Shown here piece by piece: positions 1 through 6,522 of a DNA stretch of 49,697 bases; within the stretch, counting starts at the first letter, position 1, and each line of letters begins with the position of its first letter. Source of the stretch: Lachnospiraceae bacterium (GTDB lineage: Bacteria > Bacillota > Clostridia > Lachnospirales > Lachnospiraceae); the NCBI GenBank assembly GCA_024687745.1, contig JAILEM010000129.1, forward strand, positions 1-49,697, read 5' to 3'. Below the pieces are notes generated by a model. That model did not search any database. It had not been told where the DNA came from and saw only the letters and a program-made list of their open reading frames with translations. The position numbers were made by a program, and so were the translations under genes.

Positions 1-1287
1 CACCTTAATAACAAACAGAGCCGTGATGATCCACAGGACGGGATTTATCTCCTTTACCTTTCCGGTAAATGACTTTAACAATACATAAGAGAACAATCCA
101 AACATTATTCCGTCGGAAGCACTGGATGTGAATACCATAAAGATCATTGTCATAAATGCAGGTATTCCCTCTGTATAATCAGAGAAGTCTATATTCTTTA
201 CCTCACTCATCATCAAAAATCCGACGATTATGAGTGTGGGTGCGGTTGCAGCTCCGGGTATCGATCCGAAAACAGGCTCTAAGAAAAGAGAAACAAGGAA
301 TAAGAATCCTACAACAACTGCCGTAAGACCTGTTCTTCCTCCCTCTGCCACACCTGCCGAGCTTTCTATAAAGGTAGTTACGGTCGAGGTCCCGAGAAAG
401 GCTCCCGCTGTTGTTCCTACAGCATCAGTCATAAGCGCTTTTTTTGCATTCGGAATACTTCCGTCCTCTTTGATCATTCCCGACTTTCCCGCACAGGCAA
501 TAAGGGTACCAACAGTATCAAACATATCAAAATACAGGAAGGTAAAGACTACTATCACAAAATCGAACAATGCATCCGGACTCGCTGTTATTTCCCCGAA
601 AGCAAACTCAGCAAAATACGGAGCGGAAGGAAGGTAACTTCCCCCGACATAGGTCGTGACCCCGAGCGGTATACCGATAAGGGTTGATATAACCATACCT
701 ATGAGCAGGGCTCCCTTTACCTTCCTTACAAGCAGGATGGTTGTGATAATGATACCTATAACCGCTATCAGTGGTGCGCCCTTATACCATTCGGGATTGA
801 GACCTGTAAGATTTGCGCCGTCATCCACTATCAGTCCGCCGTTTTTGAGACCTATAAAGGTAATAAGAAATCCCACACCAACACCTATCGCCTTCTTAAG
901 ATTGGCAGGAATACTTGTTACGATCGCCTCCCTGGCGTTGGTAAACGTTAATATCAGAAATATTATTCCCTCTACAAGAATGGCTGAAAGAGCCCATTTC
1001 CAGGAATAACCCATCCCAAGGCAGACCGTATAGGCAAACATGGCATTTAGCCCCATACCTGCTGATAATGCAAACGGAAGATTTGCGTATAATCCCATCA
1101 TTACGGAAGCAATGGCGGATGCGATCGCGGTTGCCGCAAAGACCTTACCGAATTCCATTCCTGTTTCCGACAGGATACCGGGATTGACGGCAAGTATATA
1201 TGCCATCGTCATAAAGGTTGTCACGCCGGCCATTATCTCCGTACGTACATTGGTTCCGTTTTCCTTAAGTTTAAACAGTTTTTCCAT
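1..1287 (-). CDS. NCS2/AzgA-family purine (guanine/hypoxanthine) permease, 3' end outside window
   Basis: The reading frame starts at the ATG at 1285-1287 and runs open off the left edge, so about 429 residues are visible and the C-terminus is missing. The N-terminus (MEKLFKLKENGTNVRTEI, then AGVTTFMTMAYILAVNP) is the typical opening of AzgA-type nucleobase:proton symporters such as PbuG/PbuO. Later hydrophobic segments and the stretch DMFDTVGTLI also fit this family. A GGGAG Shine-Dalgarno sequence lies 5' of the ATG. The gene follows the ABC ATPase gene after about 117 bases but has its own sigma-A promoter, so it need not depend on the cobalamin operon. Guanine/hypoxanthine rather than adenine specificity cannot be decided from sequence alone. 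The leader is too short for promoter plus purine riboswitch. Confidence 0.9.
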   Translation of the reverse strand, partial: MEKLFKLKENGTNVRTEIMAGVTTFMTMAYILAVNPGILSETGMEFGKVFAATAIASAIASVMMGLYANLPFALSAGMGLNAMFAYTVCLGMGYSWKWALSAILVEGIIFLILTFTNAREAIVTSIPANLKKAIGVGVGFLITFIGLKNGGLIVDDGANLTGLNPEWYKGAPLIAVIGIIITTILLVRKVKGALLIGMVISTLIGIPLGVTTYVGGSYLPSAPYFAEFAFGEITASPDALFDFVIVVFTFLYFDMFDTVGTLIACAGKSGMIKEDGSIPNAKKALMTDAVGTTAGAFLGTSTVTTFIESSAGVAEGGRTGLTAVVVGFLFLVSLFLEPVFGSIPGAATAPTLIIVGFLMMSEVKNIDFSDYTEGIPAFMTMIFMVFTSSASDGIMFGLFSYVLLKSFTGKVKEINPVLWIITALFVIKV

Positions 1288-1369
1288 TTTTCTCTCCCAC
1301 TACATGATAAATGTTAATTGTATTTTTCCGGTGTTAAACGCATATACCATCTTTCATCCGGACAAAAAA

Positions 1370-1398
1370 ATGATAATGTTTTTTCAGGAAATCGTCAA
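1370..1398 (-). promoter_or_regulatory. sigma-A promoter of the purine permease gene
   Basis: On the minus strand there is a -35 box TTGACG (1393-1398), a 17-base spacer and a -10 box TATCAT (1370-1375). The -35 begins seven bases past the stop codon of the upstream ATPase gene. The predicted leader is about 75-80 bases and I see no purine riboswitch in it. Confidence 0.75.
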
Positions 1399-1404
1399 GA
1401 CTGT

Positions 1405-2178
1405 TTACTTTTTGATTCCGTCATAGCCGCTTAAGTCAAAGAGCTTCCCTATATGCTCCTTCTCAAAGGCCTTATCAGCTTCTCCGTAATATTCGACAGC
1501 TCCGTTCTTAAAGCATATTACCTTATCCGATATTCTTTTAGCAATTTCCAGCTCGTGTACGGAGAGAATTACCGCTATGTTCTTTTCAGCAGCAAGCTTC
1601 AGTATAAGTTCCGATATTTCGTACTTATATCTGATATCAAGAAAACCGGTCGGTTCATCGAGGATAAGAAGCTTAGGCTGCTGGCATAGGGCTCTTGCGA
1701 TCATTACCCTCTGTTTTTGTCCGTCACTCAGTTTATAAAAATACTTATCCTCCATTTCCGTTAACTCAAATTCATTTATTATCTCGTTTACTATCTCCTC
1801 ATCGCTGCCTTTTAAGATACCGAGTCTTCCGGTATAGGGATATCTGCCGGATTCCACCATATCTCTTACTGTCATCCATTCCGTATCAGGTCTTCCCGTA
1901 AGAAGAATGGCCATATTTTTTGCGATCTCATTGCCTGTCAGAGAATCTGTATCCTTACCGTTAAGCTCTATACTTCCGCCAAGTCTCTTTAAAAGTCCCG
2001 CTACAGTATATATAAAGGTTGTCTTACCCGATCCGTTTGGTCCGAGTATTGAGGTTATCTCTCCCTTTTTGGAAGACATATTTATATCTCTTACTATACA
2101 TATCCGATCCTTTCTCTTCATATATCCCGTGTCCAGATTCCTGACAGACAGGATCTCCTCTGATCTTTTATCACTCAT
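1405..2178 (-). CDS. FecCD-type ABC transporter ATP-binding protein (BtuD/FepC-like)
   Basis: This 257-residue protein is an ABC ATPase that would energise import through the adjacent FecCD-type permease at the cytoplasmic face. Visible motifs are Walker A GPNGSGKT (residues 46-53), the signature LSDGQKQR (150-157), Walker B LLILDEP (about 170-176) and the switch histidine in SVHEL (about 208). The signature has LSDGQ in place of LSGGQ, a common variant. The start ATG overlaps the permease stop codon in an ATGA arrangement, with GGAG upstream, so the two are probably translationally coupled. As the last gene of the cobalamin-riboswitch operon it probably serves corrinoid, cobalt-chelate or tetrapyrrole uptake. 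Siderophore or heme substrates cannot be excluded from this subunit alone. Confidence 0.93.
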   Translation of the reverse strand: MSDKRSEEILSVRNLDTGYMKRKDRICIVRDINMSSKKGEITSILGPNGSGKTTFIYTVAGLLKRLGGSIELNGKDTDSLTGNEIAKNMAILLTGRPDTEWMTVRDMVESGRYPYTGRLGILKGSDEEIVNEIINEFELTEMEDKYFYKLSDGQKQRVMIARALCQQPKLLILDEPTGFLDIRYKYEISELILKLAAEKNIAVILSVHELEIAKRISDKVICFKNGAVEYYGEADKAFEKEHIGKLFDLSGYDGIKK

Positions 2179-3209
2179 AACAGCTTTCTCCTGTTCTGTC
2201 TTCCTATTAACATCATTATGACAACCGGGGCTCCGAGTATGGAGGTTATACTGCTTATGCTCAATTCGTTTGGCGCAAATACCGTTCTTGCGATAAGGTC
2301 GGAAAACAGGCAGAAAACCGAACCTCCAAGAAAACAGGCCGGTATCATCGTACCAGCCTTTTCAGTCCTGAAAAGCTGCCTCATAAGCTGCGGAACAGCG
2401 ATCCCCACAAAGGAAATAGGGCCCGCAAAGGCAGCTACTATGGCAGCCATCAGGCAGGCAGAGAGAATTATGGCTATCTTCAGAGCGCGGACATTTACCC
2501 CAAGCCCCTTTGCATATTCCTCTCCCAGTATAAGCGCACTGACGGGCTTTGATATCGAAATGACAGAAGCAATAAGAATAACAGTGCTTATGAAAATGAT
2601 CCTTACATTATCCATACTTATCCCTGAAAAGCTTCCCATGGACCAGTTATGAAGGTTTACTATGTTTGAATCATCGGCAAAATTTATTATTATCTCGGTT
2701 ATCGCCGAACACAGATAACCTATCATAACTCCGCAGATAATGAGTATGGAGGATCTTCTTGTTTTGGATGCTGTTAACAATATCATGAACATGGTAAGGA
2801 CAGATCCTGCAAAAGCCGAACCGATCATTCCCCATGAAGAGATATGAATCCCCCTCTCAAGCAGGAGTATAAGCGCCAGGGCAACAGTGAGCTTGGCTCC
2901 TGAGGAAATACCAAGCACAAAGGGACCTGCTATGGGATTTGAAAAATATGTCTGTAAAAGATAACCTGATACTGAAAGGATACCCCCTAACAAAAGGGCG
3001 CTCAATATCCTTGGAAGCCTCAGTTTTAAAACTATATCGGCAGAGAGATTATCAGAAGTGCTTCCGCTTATAAGGTTTATTACCTCCTTAACGGATACAG
3101 AGCTGCTTCCGCTTATAAGATTCAGGATCGCTAAGATTACAATAAGAACCAAAAGGATCAAAAATCCCGCTATTATTATTCTTCTTTTTCTTATCCCTGA
3201 ATCGTTCAT
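2175..3209 (-). CDS. FecCD-family ABC transporter permease (BtuC-like)
   Basis: This is a strongly hydrophobic protein with roughly nine or ten membrane segments. It contains FecCD/BtuC hallmarks such as KLRLPRILSALLLGGILSVSG near the N-terminus, GISSGAKL, and GPISFVGIAVPQLMR towards the C-terminus. It would form the translocation pore for the neighbouring ATPase and binding protein. I chose the start at 3209 (MNDSGIRKRR, 344 residues) because it begins just after the upstream stop and has GGA about eight bases before it. An upstream in-frame ATG at 3248 would add 13 residues overlapping the previous gene; its spacing to AAAGG is poor, but it cannot be ruled out. The family covers vitamin B12, siderophore and heme importers. 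The riboswitch and chelatase context points to corrinoids or cobalt. Confidence 0.93.
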   Translation of the reverse strand: MNDSGIRKRRIIIAGFLILLVLIVILAILNLISGSSSVSVKEVINLISGSTSDNLSADIVLKLRLPRILSALLLGGILSVSGYLLQTYFSNPIAGPFVLGISSGAKLTVALALILLLERGIHISSWGMIGSAFAGSVLTMFMILLTASKTRRSSILIICGVMIGYLCSAITEIIINFADDSNIVNLHNWSMGSFSGISMDNVRIIFISTVILIASVISISKPVSALILGEEYAKGLGVNVRALKIAIILSACLMAAIVAAFAGPISFVGIAVPQLMRQLFRTEKAGTMIPACFLGGSVFCLFSDLIARTVFAPNELSISSITSILGAPVVIMMLIGRQNRRKLL

Positions 3210-3213
3210 ATGA

Positions 3214-4206
3214 TCATTCCAGTCTGTGCAGGTATTTAAGCTCATCATCCTTTGCGGCGGGATCCCTTATGATCTTAGCAAGATCGAGTATAACCCCTTT
3301 TATATCGGTTGGCTGCTGAAACATATCCTTTTCCATGCAGAAAACATTTCCCTCTTTGCATGCCTTTATCCCTGCAAGTATCTCTGATTTTTCATAAAGA
3401 TCCTTAAGGTCCCTTATATCTCCCTGTATGGTGCTGTTATAGATTAAGATATCAGCATCCCTGCACTGCTCATAAAAGCTCTCCATCTGTATTGTCACAA
3501 GAGTCTTATTTGTTCCCGCTTCTTTTGAAAGGCTTTCAAATGGATAACTTCCGCCTGCTATCCTTATCATTTCCGTCATATAGTCATCTTTTGTCCTTAT
3601 GCTGACTATACCGTTCTGTCCTATCGAAAAAAAAGCTGTCTTCTTAATTTCCCCTGCATCGGAAGCGATCTTTTCGATCTCATTTACGCATCTTTCAAAA
3701 TAATCACAGGCTTCTTCATATTTTCCTGTTATGGCGCCGTAAACCTTTATCCATTCAAGTCTTCCGAGAGGATCCGACTCATAGCTTGATCTTTCAACTA
3801 TCACCGGAATCCCGAAGCTCTCAAGAGTCTCCTTAACCTCAGGGTTATGATATATCATTGTATTTTCTATTGCAAGGGAACAGCCTTTATTAAGCAGCAG
3901 TTCATAATCGGGAAGGCTGTACTTCCCTACATATGTTATCTTTCCCATATCCACAAGCTCCCCTGCCTCAGGGATACTCCAGTCATCGGCCTTTGTGCTC
4001 GTCATCCCAACAAGCGAAAGTACATCAAGCTCCCTGAAATGATCCATTACAGAAGAAGAAGCCAGATATATGTTTTCAGGCTCCTCCTCTATAATGATAT
4101 CCGCGCCTGTCCCCTTATCATCCTTATTACCCTTCTTGACTATGAGGCACTTCCCGCTGTCATGGATATCTATCAGTATATTACCGTTTGCGGTTTCATT
4201 TATCAT
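3214..4206 (-). CDS. ABC transporter substrate-binding protein, BtuF/FecB-like, probably made as a frameshift fusion to the upstream chelatase
   Basis: The 330-residue product resembles cobalamin/iron-chelate binding proteins. Visible stretches include ENIYLASSSVMDHFRELD, the core LNKGCSLAIENTMIYHNPEV, and GIPVIVERSSYESDPLGR. An importer subunit outside the membrane needs an export signal, yet this protein begins MINETANGN with no hydrophobic leader. The only canonical start codon before residue 50 is the ATG at 4204-4206; its AAAGGG Shine-Dalgarno sits only three bases away. The frame stays open 5' of this ATG as far as a TGA just upstream of a nine-A slippery tract inside the end of the chelatase gene. 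A -1 shift there adds EYEVSHAKGF and joins the two proteins (about 946 residues). I infer that the fusion is the exported form. A sequencing error in the homopolymer would give the same reading. Confidence 0.88.
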   Translation of the reverse strand: MINETANGNILIDIHDSGKCLIVKKGNKDDKGTGADIIIEEEPENIYLASSSVMDHFRELDVLSLVGMTSTKADDWSIPEAGELVDMGKITYVGKYSLPDYELLLNKGCSLAIENTMIYHNPEVKETLESFGIPVIVERSSYESDPLGRLEWIKVYGAITGKYEEACDYFERCVNEIEKIASDAGEIKKTAFFSIGQNGIVSIRTKDDYMTEMIRIAGGSYPFESLSKEAGTNKTLVTIQMESFYEQCRDADILIYNSTIQGDIRDLKDLYEKSEILAGIKACKEGNVFCMEKDMFQQPTDIKGVILDLAKIIRDPAAKDDELKYLHRLE

Positions 4207-4223
4207 AAACCCTTTGGCATGAC

Positions 4224-6053
4224 TTACTTCATATTCTTTTTTTTTACATCTTCACTATCTGCCTTATCCTCTCCCGATTCCTTTATCGAGGAAGAATCAA
4301 AGCAAAGTGTATATTCTATCTCATGAGGCTTGCTCATGGCTGTTGTGTCGGCAATGACTTTTATCTCTTCATCAAAATATGCAACGGGTATGGTAAACCT
4401 TGAATTCCCCCCGGTACTCTCATTAAGGATTTTTTCGTTATCTACTACCATATAATCATAGTTCGGGCTGCTCCATTCTATTTCGGCCATACATTTTCCG
4501 TCTTCTATGACAATGCCGGCAGGTGATGTGACTGACGCCTTTCCCGAGCCTCCCTTTAAGCTAACCTCTGCCTCATAGCTTCCGTCTTCAAGAGAAAGAT
4601 CAGAGACCTTCTTTGAAGCATCCTCTTTGAATGCTGCCTTATCAAGGGAATCCGCCCTGAATACAAGAGTTCTGTCATACCACATTTCCTTATTCTTACT
4701 GAAGGCAGCCAGCGGAATCTCTGCATCAAGAGCCTCTACCCTTATCTCAAAGGAATTGCTTCCATCCTCATTTTCCACAGGCTCTATATATTCTGATCCA
4801 TCAGCCTTTGAGGCCTCCTCACCCGTTCCCATGAAGACATACTTATATCCGGTGCCGCCCATATTCATGACAGCTCTTGCTTCTCCTTCTTTTACAAGAA
4901 GCTTTGCACTTACTATGCGAAACATGGATGATGAAGAGTCAACTATGATATCGTATTCCCCGTCATTAATGTCCTTTATCGCTACAGGCTCCATCCCCTC
5001 AAAGGAAACATCCTTTACCTCAGCCATATCCTCCTCTGTGGCAACATTACCTGAAACTGCGGCCTTAACATGCTCTACATATATATCTCTTATTCCTTCA
5101 AGCTGCCCAAGGCCTTCCACTACCGTCGTAACCTCATACCCGGCATCTGAAAAAAGTGTTTTCCAGGAATCCTCATCATCTCCTGCCATATCATTATTTG
5201 CATGATCTCCCGCAACGACCATCAGAGGCCTGAGTACTGCTTTTTTATATCCTTTGTCAGCTATCTCCGAAAGTACATCCTCAACACTCGGACTGGCTTC
5301 AACCGTACCTATATAGATGTTTTCAAGACCCTTTTCATCGATGACCTCCTGCATCCTTGCATATACCTTATTTGATCCGGCTTCGGTTCCGTGACCCATA
5401 AAGCAAATGGCAGTCTCTCCGTCATCATATCCGGAAACGGCTTCTGCTATTATATCTGCCACCCTGTCAAGATCTTCATCCGAAGAAAGAAGCGGTTTTG
5501 ATACAGATACCTTTTCAAAGGCATCGGAATAATTTCCTACCTCTTTAACAAGATCGTTATACTCAAAACCGTCCATTAAATGGGTCGGTACGACAACAAG
5601 CTCCTTTACATTATTATCGGAAGCCCTTTTTAATGCTGCCTCTACATTATCGATAAGGATACCGTCCCTTTTGTTTATATGATCTATTATTATCTGGCTC
5701 GTAAACGCTCTTCTTACACTGTAATCGGGAAAAGCCTCCTCTACAGCTCCTTCTATGGCACCTATCGTAAGCCTTCTGCTGTCGTTATAGCTTGTACCAA
5801 AGCTCACAACAAGTATTTCCTTATCACCTATATCATCGCCGTTACGGGGATCATCCTTTGTTGCATCTCCCGTATCGTAATTTTCTTCCTCCTCTGCTTC
5901 CTCCTTCATAGTATCAGTCTCTTCCTCCTGATCCTCTTTTGCGCTTTCTCCCGCTGCTGTCCCTGTGGGATCCTGTATGCCTGCCGGATATGCACAGCCT
6001 GCAAAGACGAGCATAGACAATGAAAGCATCATCAGGATAAATCTTTTTTTCAT
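4224..6053 (-). CDS. cbiK: Lipoprotein CbiK-type sirohydrochlorin cobaltochelatase with two C-terminal beta-rich domains
   Basis: Residues 1-20 form a lipoprotein signal ending in FAGC (Cys20), followed by an acidic linker to about residue 75. Residues 78-335 match anaerobic cobalt chelatase CbiK: ILVVSFGTSYNDSR at 80-93, MGHGTE with His221, and AGDHANNDMAGDDEDSW with His284. These histidines correspond to the two metal/active-site histidines known in CbiK. CbiK inserts Co2+ into sirohydrochlorin, normally in the cytoplasm; a lipid-anchored extracytoplasmic form recalls the periplasmic CbiK of Desulfovibrio. The 609-residue length is about twice the usual. The excess is two similar beta-rich domains (about 362-470 and 487-588), each opening with DGxY and closing with an IPxA/IPVAYFD-type strand, reminiscent of NEAT ligand-binding domains; that assignment is tentative. 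The start has AAAGGAG seven bases upstream. The 3' end holds a slippery A tract. Confidence 0.88.
   Translation of the reverse strand: MKKRFILMMLSLSMLVFAGCAYPAGIQDPTGTAAGESAKEDQEEETDTMKEEAEEEENYDTGDATKDDPRNGDDIGDKEILVVSFGTSYNDSRRLTIGAIEGAVEEAFPDYSVRRAFTSQIIIDHINKRDGILIDNVEAALKRASDNNVKELVVVPTHLMDGFEYNDLVKEVGNYSDAFEKVSVSKPLLSSDEDLDRVADIIAEAVSGYDDGETAICFMGHGTEAGSNKVYARMQEVIDEKGLENIYIGTVEASPSVEDVLSEIADKGYKKAVLRPLMVVAGDHANNDMAGDDEDSWKTLFSDAGYEVTTVVEGLGQLEGIRDIYVEHVKAAVSGNVATEEDMAEVKDVSFEGMEPVAIKDINDGEYDIIVDSSSSMFRIVSAKLLVKEGEARAVMNMGGTGYKYVFMGTGEEASKADGSEYIEPVENEDGSNSFEIRVEALDAEIPLAAFSKNKEMWYDRTLVFRADSLDKAAFKEDASKKVSDLSLEDGSYEAEVSLKGGSGKASVTSPAGIVIEDGKCMAEIEWSSPNYDYMVVDNEKILNESTGGNSRFTIPVAYFDEEIKVIADTTAMSKPHEIEYTLCFDSSSIKESGEDKADSEDVKKKNMK
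4236..4245 (-). other. Candidate programmed -1 frameshift site (A9 tract followed by G)
   Basis: On the minus strand codons GTA AAA AAA AAG AAT close the chelatase gene. This contains the heptamer A AAA AAG in the correct phase, the same slippery sequence used by E. coli dnaX. The substrate-binding-protein frame is open only after a TGA roughly a dozen bases upstream of the A tract, and the chelatase frame ends at TAA (4224-4226). The A tract therefore lies exactly inside the window of about 27 bases where both frames are open. Either -1 ribosomal slippage or a one-base transcriptional insertion at the A run yields an in-frame fusion. No strong downstream stem was found; a weak GGTTT/AAACC pairing occurs about 20 bases on. 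Confidence 0.6.
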
Positions 6054-6143
6054 TTTAATACTCCTTTCCCGTACAGAATCTTCCCGTCTTTGATCCCTCT
6101 AAAGCACTCAGGATCCTGTCTTTTTCCAAACTTCGGCTGAGTC

Positions 6144-6172
6144 AAAAAAATCCGATGCCAAAAGGCAGCGGA
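6144..6172 (-). terminator. Second leader terminator upstream of the cobaltochelatase gene
   Basis: On the minus strand TCCG-c-TGCC, loop TTTT, GGCA-t-CGGA forms an eight-pair stem with one internal mismatch, followed by seven T. It lies about 90 bases before the start codon and only about 13 bases after the first terminator ends, so transcription must pass two terminators in series. Confidence 0.75.
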
Positions 6173-6184
6173 CATTTACATACC

Positions 6185-6208
6185 AAAAAAAGTATCCCAA
6201 AGATACCT
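6185..6208 (-). terminator. First leader terminator after the cobalamin aptamer
   Basis: On the minus strand AGGTATC, loop TTTGG, GATACTT forms a seven-pair stem with one G-T pair, followed by a T run. It sits about 55 bases past the B12 box. An extra GTATC copy just upstream could pair with the same GATAC arm and act as an antiterminator. Confidence 0.65.
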
Positions 6209-6252
6209 GATACGGTACGACCAATGCCTCGTGATCCGGGTTTCCCCTGTAC

Positions 6253-6476
6253 CAGACACACGGCAGGTTTCCTGACTTGGGCATCCTCATATATGACTGC
6301 CTTCCCGGCCTTTTAGCCAGTGACCATGCCGGTATTTTGGTTTAGATAAAATACCCTTAACCGTATTCAATCCGGCATCCTGTCATATACTCCTCCGATA
6401 CAGTGACGAGATCGTGCGGGATTTAGACCCGCTTCCCTTTTAACATTCAACTATCGTATTCTGCACCGTATGTCTT
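6253..6476 (-). promoter_or_regulatory. Cobalamin (adenosylcobalamin) riboswitch
   Basis: The minus strand contains a B12 box AGTCAGGAAACCTGCC at 6262-6277. Upstream, in order, are AAAAGGGAAGC, TCTAAATCCCGCACGA, GTCACTGTATCGG, GGTCACTGGCT and CCGGGAAGGCAG, all close to conserved core segments of this aptamer class. A closing stem pairs CATACGG near the 5' end with CCGTGTG just after the B12 box. The two terminators downstream suggest transcriptional attenuation when cobalamin is bound, so the chelatase/transport operon would be expressed when corrinoid is scarce. The pairing was judged by eye; the exact ends are approximate. Confidence 0.93.
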
Positions 6477-6493
6477 CCTTATTATTTTTATAA

Positions 6494-6522
6494 AATATAA
6501 CACAGACAAACCATAATATCAA
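6494..6522 (-). promoter_or_regulatory. sigma-A promoter of the cobalamin-riboswitch operon
   Basis: On the minus strand the -35 is TTGATA (6517-6522), the spacer is 17 bases and the -10 is TATATT (6494-6499). The -35 overlaps the stop codon of the upstream helicase gene. Predicted transcription would start a few bases before the riboswitch closing stem, which supports both calls. Confidence 0.8.

Noticed and set aside
1288-1369. A purine riboswitch before the purine permease
   Set aside because: The leader after the promoter is only about 75-80 bases and I could not find the paired stems or conserved loops of that aptamer.
6108-6290. A 60-codon minus-strand open frame upstream of the cobaltochelatase
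   Set aside because: It runs through the end of the cobalamin aptamer, including the B12 box, and both leader terminators, and has no ribosome site.
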